Assembly: GCA_000467715.1 (NCBI GenBank)
Contig: AJFK01000144.1
Span: 37,805-101,804 of the forward strand
Direction: 5' to 3'
Length of the DNA stretch: 64,000 nucleotides
Source: Hysterium pulicare CBS 123377
Taxonomy: Eukaryota; Ascomycota; Dothideomycetes; Hysteriales; Hysteriaceae
Within the stretch, counting starts at the first letter, position 1. Every line of letters begins with the position of its first letter. A program made the position numbers and the translations under genes. The notes under the pieces are model-generated. The model did not search any database and was not told the origin of the DNA. It saw nothing but the letters and a program-made list of their open reading frames with translations. Of this stretch, positions 55,916 through 64,000 are shown piece after piece.

Positions 55916-58066
55916 TCTCGGAAAAGAGTCAACCTGAAGGAGGTTGTCCTAATGTGGGTGTGGTTTATGGAGGTTTCGACAGTATTCGAAGAGTGAGGGG
56001 GAAGTTGGTGTTGCAAGGAAGTTCAGCCTAGTTCGGTGGACCGGTCAGTGAGGCTTTGCCAACAAGGCGGTGAGTAAGCGGGTCACAACTGGCAGCCCAG
56101 CCAACGGAGGAGGTAGAACAGTTCAAAATAAGGGGAGTCGAAGGGAAGGGGTGAGTGACAGGTATCTTTGTCACAAGTAAAGGGCGTGAGGTGAAAGAAC
56201 AACACACGTTTCACGAAAGACGTACAAGGCGTGAAAGCACAGAGGTCCCGACGATCAGCGGCTCAAGGGCGAGCTCCCGGCCGAGGCTGCGGGTGCAAGC
56301 GGTGGAAAGAGAAGAGAAAGAGACGGAAGCTGCCCGGTATTGAGCACGTAGCTTCAGCGAGAGACACTCGATGGTGAGTGTGAAGATGGGTGGATCGTGG
56401 TGGTTAGGTGAGGAGGAAGTTGAAGAGGACGAGCCCGCAACGAGACAATCAAGGTTCTCCCGCAACCTCGCTTGGGCTTAGTGCGATGGGCAGCGACGAC
56501 CAGAGCGACGGGGCAGCTGAGCGCAGCCAGAGCACACTCTATTCCGCCACAAAGTCTCCGTGGATTTCGACAAGCCTTCTGGAATGAAGGCCGAGTTGCA
56601 CTGCAATGAGTGATCGCATTCGTCGATGCTCTCTAAATGCCGCACACAATCTCAGACACTGGATCAAGTGCGGAAATCACGAGGCTGCTAAATTCAGCTC
56701 CTTGCGCCCTTCCCCTTTATGCGATTCACGACTGCTTTCCCCCCGTGCTGCTCTGCAAAGGTCACTCAGCATGACTACTGCAATCACGGCCGTCTTGACA
56801 AGATTGGATTATGGATCCCGAAACTCCCGTCTATTTCCAGCCATCGCTCGCACAATACAGTACTTCGTAAGTCCATGCAGCTGAGGGAAAGCCGGCAGCC
56901 CAAGGGCCCAGCCTTATAACATCCGTACCCTTTGACCCAACACTCTGGCGCCCACTAAGCCGATGGACCTTTTGATACAGCCGACCCACCTTCAACCCTT
57001 GAGCGAGTTCAAGATAACTTACTCAGCCTGATCAGAACAGTCGAGATCACAACGGAAAGTGACCTGTGATAGGGTGGTGACACTGTCCGCGTGCCGCTCC
57101 TACGCAGCAGCCAAATCAGAAGGAATCTGAGTCCTCTGCCTTTATAATCATTCCATACTCCTCGTTGCCTATCTTTGTAGTCCCCGCCTTCTGATCGCCT
57201 TCTGTCCCTTTTTCTCCACAGTCCGCGCTCCAACTTCGTTTCAGTCACTTGCCGAAAGAAGCCTCCGCTTCTGGGGTAAAACGATAAACCCTACGCATTG
57301 TTTCAATACAATAGTCGTACGTTTTCGTTCGCGGATACATCACCTCGCATTTGCAGAAGTGAATAGGCAAAATGAACGAAGCGCAGTTGTTGTCCCAATT
57401 GCCTATTCTGGCAAAAAGAACGATTCGTGAGTAAGGATGTTGTCCCAGCGATGGCGGTACACGTGGTCGGCCGATTGCGTACCTCAGAATTTCCACGCAT
57501 TCCTACCTCCACCTACGTACCGTAACACGGTCTCCCGGTTGCAAGTGAATTCTTAATATTGTAACCCAAGACGGAGGTTCCCCATCTGAGCCACTCATCT
57601 GAAGCCACGAAAATGACGCATTCCTTTCGGTTCCGATCTTACCAGGGACTGTCCCGATGCTGCATTTAGCGGATCGTGCCGTTGGTTTGAGGCTTGATGC
57701 TCCGCTAAATGCTGGATGAACGGCGAAGTAGTTGAAACAAGCATTCCCAGTGAAGAGATCGAGTTATGATTTTCTCAAAAATGCGGCTTGGCGTCACTTT
57801 GATGCTTTGTCCTGCTTGAACATGCCAAATATTTTGCAGCATACGCCGGACACATCCATTATATAAGAGACTGTAGTAGTCTTCGAGATAAGAACGCACA
57901 CATTCAGAATTGAGAGAGCGGTAAAAATCCTATTGGAAAAATCTATACAGTCGGCTCAAGCTGCTGATACCTCGACCTTCCATGTCACACAGCTATTGTA
58001 CACTGTTTCCCAACCGAGCCCGCCCATCATATCAAATCCCCCAAATCATTATTTTCTGTATAGGAT
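55916..58066. other. Intergenic, no supported gene
   Basis: About 2.1 kb covering the casein kinase promoter and long 5' leader region and the 3' flank of ATP18. ORFs are short and lack motifs. Confidence 0.6.
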
Positions 58067-58558
58067 CTAATGGGCTTCTGGTGGTGCGTTTTTGAGGGCA
58101 GGGTTTCGTGGGTCGTTCTTATATTCATCGGCTAGAAGTCATATGGTTAGCCTGTTGCACAGGATATCGAGCACATTTGGATCTTTCGATGTTCTCAAAG
58201 AATAATGCAAATGAATGTGGTGCACTAACATGCTGCCAATGTGTTGGCGAAAGAATTGACGCCGTAGAGGATGACGAGGCCTGTGGATGTTCTGTCAGCT
58301 TTTGTGATATTTTCCCCATGCCATTGCTATCCATTCCCATCTCAATTGCGTCGGCTTTTATTCTGATTCGAGAGTTCGAAACCTTGGAGCCAGAGGGGAG
58401 AGGAGAATCGTACCAGCAGCGTAGAAAGGAGCCATGGGCCGGGCTAGAATGCAGAAGTTGTCAGCGTACAATCCTGTCTTCGCGATTTCTGGGCACCAAT
58501 TGGGGCGGACAAGTAACATACCGACAGGCGCCGGGAACTTTCTACCAAGGAGAGGCAT
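58067..58558 (-). CDS. ATP18: ATP synthase subunit J (Atp18)
   Basis: Four tiny exons: 58558-58522, 58443-58414, 58280-58230 and 58131-58067; 60 residues, close to the 59 of yeast. The product starts MPLLGRKFPAPVARPMAPFY, continues AAGLVILYGVNSFANTLAA as its single membrane span, and ends DEYKNDPRNPALKNAPPEAH. The (K)NDPRNP motif is diagnostic. It is a peripheral-stalk/membrane subunit of mitochondrial F1Fo-ATP synthase, involved in dimerisation. The exons are 30-65 nt, so the gene is invisible to a plain ORF scan. Its start is 285 bp from the divergent SPC19, suggesting a shared promoter. Confidence 0.95.
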
Positions 58559-58842
58559 CTTTGGATGTCGATGAGAGGAGACGGGTGAGTTGGAGGATGT
58601 TTCGTGGCGTTGATGATGGATCTGTTGGGGCTCTGTGAAGGTTTCGGTTTTCGGTGATGAGGCTCGGCGAAAGCCGGACATGCCAAGAGATTATTCGCTG
58701 CTTTTGCTAGTACATGTTGCCGCTTTTGTTCGACATTGTAAACACACAACGCAGATTCACGATCGCGACACTGCATCTGCAAGCCAGTCGAAGAAGAAAC
58801 CCTATTCTACGCAAAGGCCTTCTTTATCAAAACTTTACAAAG

Positions 58843-59492
58843 ATGGCCTCCTCGTTGGAAGGCTGTGTCTCCTCTCTTCGAACCAGCATGCAACTTCTGG
58901 ATTCCTCAATCTCGATACTTGATTCTGGCGTCAACGATTTCCCGCGACTGTCTAAGGTGTTGCAGACCACTCGTGTACGTTCTTTCTGCTTGTAATTCTA
59001 GAAGATAAACCCTTCCACAAGCTTCAATCCTTTGACTTCCCACTACCATCCTTTCACATTCTTCCAATTAACGACTTCCAGCATTTCGAATTGATTTCTG
59101 AACCCGACCTCCAATCCGCCCAGTCGGCAGTCCTTTCCGAGATCCGTCCAGAAGTTGATTCCCTCCTCACGCGCGTCGGAAACTATCTAGATAAGCTTGA
59201 GCGCCGCGAGCAATCCCTAATTGCAAAGTGCGATCTAAATGAAGGACGCCTCTCTCAAAATGTCTCCGGCCCGTCCGCATTCAGACCAAGCAGTAGGGCT
59301 TCACAGACGAGGAAGACTGGAAGCGGCGGCGGAAGAGCCATGAGCGCATTGGAGGAACTTAAGTATAAGCAACTAAGGCAAAAGAAGGAAAGATTGAGCT
59401 ACGCGGTTGAGACGTTAGAATTGCAGGCAAAGCAGAGGGAGAGGCAGCTGAGGATGAGTATGGCAGCACCGCAGCAGTTTTTGGATGAATGA
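58843..59492 (+). CDS. SPC19: DASH complex subunit Spc19
   Basis: Exons 58843-58974 and 59082-59492; 180 residues. The N-terminal signature SLEGCVSSLRTSMQLLDSSI continues as LDSGVNDFPRLSKVLQTTRH and ELISEPDLQSAQSAV across the splice. This is the conserved Spc19 domain. A predicted helical/coiled-coil C-terminus follows (LEELKYKQLRQKKERLSYAV). The DASH/Dam1 ring couples kinetochores to microtubule plus ends in fungi. The intron (58975-59081) has CTTCCAG as acceptor. Confidence 0.94.
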
Positions 59493-60040
59493 TTAGGAAA
59501 CTGGATTACGAGTGTGCATAGGCATGGTTGGCTGGGTTAGGGTTTGGCATCGGAGTTTGGCAATACTGAGATACCCCGGGAATTCAACAATTATCACGCG
59601 TTCATAGAGGCCACAACGCGTATAGTGATCCACTGGTGAAGCGGTTGGGAGTACTGGTATATTTTCAAGACTAGTACTCTAACGGTTTACTGAATAGGAC
59701 GGTATAAATGAATATCAGCAAGGGCCAGGAGTAGGGACTGACAACAGATCAGCGAATCTCTTCAACGGCATTTCATCTTCTGCCATATTCGGGTCTCTGT
59801 CGGTCAATTTCTCTGTCAAGCTCACGATAGTTGCCAATTTGGAGGACGCTTGTTGCTCCACGTGATCCTCGCGAATCGCCAACTACGACTCGAATTATGT
59901 ACTGCTTCGTACACACCGATTATCCGCCGCGCATAGTGCTTTCCCCTAACTCTACTTCAAATGACTATCCTACAGTATCTATTTATTCCAAGCCACCACC
60001 GCCAAACTATGCCAATCCGGCATTCACAATTTCAGCCACC
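59493..60040. other. Intergenic/leader of the acyl-CoA ligase gene
   Basis: The frame of the next gene stays open upstream to about 59831, but the first good ATG context (CACCATGACA) is at 60041. Confidence 0.6.
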
Positions 60041-62485
60041 ATGACAAGCGACATGATAATTCGAAGCACGTTTGCTCCCGTCGACATTGGAGACGACGTT
60101 TCAATCGCGCAATTTATGACTAGGTATAATCCAGATAATGTGCCTTCTGGGAAAGTCGTACATGTGGACCTGATCTGTGGGAAGGAGCTCACCTACGGAG
60201 GCTTGAGAGAGGCTGCGGGAAGGGGAGCTTGGGGATTGAAAACCAAGTTGAAGTTGAGGCCCCAAGATGTGGTTTGCATACTTGCGCAGAACTCTGTGCG
60301 TATTAAAGCTCTCTTCGCTTTCTCCGACGAGTGTATACTAACGTGGTGTCATGACAGTCGGATTTCGTTCTCTTAGCGCATTCGGTATGGTGGGCCGGTG
60401 GCATTGTGTCGTAAGTCGTAGAAGATTCTGAAAGGGTTGAGCATTGATAACATGAATTCAGGCCGATCAATCTGATGCTTACGGCAAAGGATATTCTTCA
60501 CTGCTTTAAGCTTGTTCAGCCTACACACATTGTAGTTTCAGCAGTGTATTACGACAAGGTCGCAGAAGCCTTCACTCTCTATGATGGCGGACGGCACAAT
60601 GTCAGGCCTCGAGTCTTTTCCATTATTGATCGCATAGATGGTATCAAGAAGGTGAGCCGACATAGCTTCAATCTGTCAGTTCCAGCACTATGGGTGTCAT
60701 TGCTGGTAGTACTACGAACTCCTTTGGCTATACATGTCTGGAAAGATTCTATTCTATATGCTACGTTCTAAGATAACCTCAAGGACGGCAACTGGCTTTC
60801 ATGACTTTCCCAGAGTCTGAATCGGCTTTGTAGGCCGGTGGTAAAGAAGGTGGTAGGGGCGGACTCACCCTCCTGAAACGACAAATTATGACACCCCGTG
60901 TGCAGCATCGAGCAAATGTCCTAATCTCGAATATAGTTCCCAGAAGACATCGAAGGGCAACGGCCTGAGAACTCCATACCCCCGTACGATCTTGAGGGTC
61001 AGAGTTCGAAGGAAGTGATTGGATCAATCATCTATTCTTCAGGCACTACCGGCAAAATGAAAGCCGTGAAGCTCTCCCACCACAACCAAATCGTAAACAT
61101 ACTACAAGGTCGCAGTTCATTACCGCTCAGGCAAAATTCGGAACAAAGAATCATTTTTTTTGCACCCTGTAGGCTGACTTCCTTGACTTAAATGTGGAAT
61201 TGAACTAACAAGAGACAGATTGCCACATTTATGGGTTAGGTACCGTAGTCTTGAACGGCATGTGGATTGGAAACTTCACATGCGTTCTGCCATCATTCGA
61301 TCTTGAGACATATTGCCAGCAGTTTGGCAAATATAGGGCCACACTAGTGTATCTTGTACCACCTATTGTCCTACAACTGGTGAATTCAGATATACCTCTC
61401 AAGTACGATTTCTCTGCCTTAGAATGCATGGTAGTATCAGCAGCTCCAGTAAAGGTACAATATCCTGTAATTCCTATTGAACATGTATCAATGTTAACGA
61501 TGCCGGTGACTAGAAAGCTTTACAAAAGCGCATCAAGATGCGGTTTCCACGGACGAAAGTAATACAAGGTAATGAGAAGTTCATCTTTTGTATAGGACTA
61601 GACTAACATATCTAGGATATGGCTTATCTGAGTGTTCACCATCAGTACTGTTCCAGCATGAAACCGATGAAGAGTTCGTTGGCACTTGTGGACGACTTCT
61701 AGCATCAACGTATGTAGATATTGATTCCCGGGGTATGGCTACAAAACTGATTTCATCAGCGAGGCACGTCTTGTCAGTCCTATCACCGGTAGTGACGTTG
61801 GTGTTGGTGAGGAGGGCGAACTTTGGGTTAGGGGCCCGCAAACCATGATGTACATGCATACTCTGTTCATGTTTTCGAACAACCTAGCTATTGTACTGAC
61901 TTCTTCAGGGGTTACGTTGGAAATGAGATTGCGACCCGTGATACGTTCGTAGGGGCATGGCTCCGAACAGGAGACATCATGATGCGCGACAAGAACGACA
62001 ACTTCTGGGTCACAGACCGTCTGAAAGAGGTGAATTATTCTTTGATATCCGTTTTGAGGCTGCGCTAATGGCAACAATAGATGATCAAATATAAAGGGTT
62101 CGCATACGCTTTGCCCCCCTCCTCTGAACCATACTAACATATCGACAATAGCCTCCAGATCGCCCCCTCCGAACTCGAAGACATCCTCCTTCAACATCCC
62201 CACGTAACAGATGCAGCTGTATGCGCGATCTATGATAACGCGCAAGCTAGTGAGGTACCCCTGGCTTACGTTTCACTTGCCGATCCGCATCATCTTCTTC
62301 CGGAAGAACGCAAGCATCTAGTACTCCAAGATATCCAGAATTTCATCGATGGACAGGTTGCGGGTTATAAGAAGTTGAGAGGAGGCGTGTTTCATTTACA
62401 GCAATTGCCGAAGAATCCGAGTGGGAAGATTCTGAGGAGGGCGTTGCCTGCGAAGATTAAGGAGGGGAGGGTTGGGGTGCTGTGA
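60041..62485 (+). CDS. AMP-binding acyl-CoA synthetase, 4-coumarate-CoA ligase-like
   Basis: Eleven exons: 60041-60295, 60358-60410, 60462-60651, 60937-61168, 61219-61454, 61514-61568, 61616-61709, 61760-61849, 61909-62029, 62081-62097 and 62152-62485; 558 residues. Motifs in order: DVVCILAQNS, IIYSSGTTGKMKAVKLSHHN (AMP-binding P-loop, A3), CHIYGLGTVVLNGMW, KVIQGYGLSECSP (A5), GELWVRGP, WLRTGDIMMRD (A7), TDRLKEMIKYKG (A8) and LPKNPSGKILRRAL (A10 with the catalytic Lys). It should activate a carboxylic acid to acyl-AMP and then acyl-CoA; the acid is unknown. No obvious PTS1 at the GRVGVL end. The 285-nt intron 3 is unusually long and exon 10 is only 17 nt. Confidence 0.9.
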
Positions 62486-63159
62486 GATATCGTGAGTATG
62501 GCTACCATATATCAAAGCTGCTCAATGAAAACACCTCATTTGTGGTTCATGTTTGTTCTTTGGGTAGGTATACCTAATTGAAGATGAAGATTGCTTATGT
62601 TCTATAAACCTCCCCAATAGTCCTAGGACTTTCTCGTCAGTCCGCACATTACAAGCAACCTCAGTAACACGAAATTAATCACTTTTCCAACCATACGCAG
62701 AACACGTTTGAGCTTTGGCTTCGATGTGATTGTCTTTTCTAACCGTACGCAAATCACGAAGTGGAGGTGATGACTGCGGGCCTTTCTCATATGGTAGCAA
62801 CGCCAAGCTTCAATCATCGAACTCACCTCATCTCACCTCTCTCATGAAACTCCTCTCTTTCCGCAACACTCCTCAACTCCGGCAACATCTCCGCTATTTC
62901 GCAATACATCTCTCTTCTTGAGTTCTTAGTTCTGGCAGTAGCAGCCTTCCTATACTTCTACAACACTCTTTTCTCTTTCGCATAAGAGTACTTTACCTCT
63001 CACTTATACTACAAGTAATCTTCTTTCAATCTCACTGACTTCTCTCACCTCTCTCAGCTTAGACTTCTCGTGATGGCTAAATCTTCACTATCTTAGTCTC
63101 ACGTAGACCTGAGAAACCATCTACCCCAAGCCAATTCCAAGAGCACTGCAATATAAAAG
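62486..63159. other. Intergenic, no supported gene
   Basis: Rich in CTCTCTCACCTCTCT-type pyrimidine motifs at 62830-63060. A GCAATATAAAAG just before 63160 may be the TATA of the next gene. Confidence 0.55.
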
Positions 63160-63977
63160 ATGAAGGAGCGAGCGGAGACTATCAAGGCAGCCCAACGTCC
63201 TGGCCCTCTCGCTTATATTGCTCCAACCTGCACCGCGCAAAATGAATACGACAGGCGGCTTTCTCTCTTTCGTACCTTTTTCTACGAGGTCCAAAATCAC
63301 CCGTAAGTTCCCCACTGCCTTGTTATTAGGACTCCTTGCTCATACTTATTAGTTTCACAGACAATCCGAGCCCATAAGATATTAATCTATCTGCTAAGGA
63401 GCTTCCTGAGGATCTCCCTCATCGAAACGAAATGCTCTCAACCAGACGATATGTATCCAGTATTGTGCATACAGTCATCGACTACTTCGAGATGCTGGAC
63501 AAACTACAATGGATGCGAAAATGGGAGAAGCAGCTCGCTCTCACCCTTGATTCGTTGGTTCAGAAGGGTGTTCTCCGGGCTAGCACAGATTTTGATCCGG
63601 ACCCTATGGGGATTGCCGTAATTTTCCGCTTACTCTATGACCACCTCTATGCTGTGGAGAGTGAAGGGCCCAAATTTAGCATTTACAACTCATTTAATGA
63701 GGCCTTTCAGCTTGCATTACCCGCCGCTCTAATCAGTCGCGGCGGTGATGTAGCTCTTACTGCAGCTTGGGTCGATGAGCAACATACCTTGCGCTACTCT
63801 GATATCAGCCTGACACTACACCGCAACTACTTTGTTCTCCAGGCCAGATTATCAAGCACCAAGAACAAGAAGATGGCCGCGAAGCTTACCAAGCAACATA
63901 AGATACCCTACGGGTTTCGCACGACGATGAAACATGGTGGTTTCTGTATAATGAATTATTGTGCTTTATATACATAA
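63160..63977 (+). CDS. Hypothetical protein near the window edge
   Basis: In-frame model: exons 63160-63302 and 63446-63977 (GTAAGT donor, ACCAG acceptor, phase 2), 224 residues. An intronless alternative begins at 63432. Recognisable features are few: a basic helical N-terminus (MKERAETIKAAQRPG), VHTVIDYFEMLDKLQWMRKW, ALTLDSLVQKGVLRAS and a basic C-terminus (TKNKKMAAKLTKQHK). No family is recognised. The splice choice is weakly supported. Confidence 0.4.
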
Positions 63978-64000
63978 ATTAACACTAATTCTTTTAGTTT

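Overview
This window comes from the nuclear genome of a filamentous ascomycete (Pezizomycotina). The genes have many short GT-AG introns of about 45-80 nt with fungal branch points (CTAAC, CTGAC). The recognisable set is fungal housekeeping: retromer Vps5, the DASH kinetochore subunit Spc19, ATP synthase subunit J, Rsm22, an Hrr25-type casein kinase, a DUF5321 mitochondrial protein, an MFS sugar porter, a histidine acid phosphatase and an MmgE/PrpD protein. A Leotiomycete is my guess from general impression only.

Layout. 1.5-2.4 kb: secreted Lys/Gly-rich repeat protein. 3.4-4.6 kb: three tandem copies of an unrecognised structured element that looks like a minus-strand ncRNA family. 5.1-8.9 kb: small hypothetical protein, a divergent DUF5321/thioesterase pair, and a three-exon small secreted protein. 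9.7-13.1 kb: VPS5 and a CorA-like membrane protein. 14.2-15.4 kb: Cys-rich single-pass surface protein. 16.8-18.1 kb: protein with a strict 6-residue Phe repeat. 19.1-24.7 kb: a multi-helix membrane protein and a type II membrane protein with an EGF-like module. 27.8-29.4 kb: a disordered protein. 30.5-34.8 kb: a gene-poor block holding repeated TATA promoter modules and diverged short paralogous ORFs on both strands. 34.8-43.2 kb: uncharacterised protein, frame-broken MmgE/PrpD gene, histidine acid phosphatase, sugar transporter. 44.0-47.0 kb: tandem pair of RING-between-RING E3 ligase genes. 47-50.9 kb: low-complexity, repeat-rich non-coding DNA. 50.9-59.5 kb: RSM22, casein kinase 1, and the divergent ATP18/SPC19 pair. 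60.0-64 kb: an 11-exon acyl-CoA ligase and a hypothetical gene.

The genes do not form one pathway. Housekeeping genes are interspersed with accessory loci: secreted or surface proteins, nutrient acquisition (phosphatase, sugar porter), the E3 ligase pair, and the unexplained 3.4-4.6 kb and 30.5-34.8 kb regions. Exon models were built by hand from splice motifs and frame continuity. For every multi-exon gene whose exon positions are listed, the exon lengths sum to a whole number of codons. The MmgE/PrpD locus is the exception, because its frame does not close.
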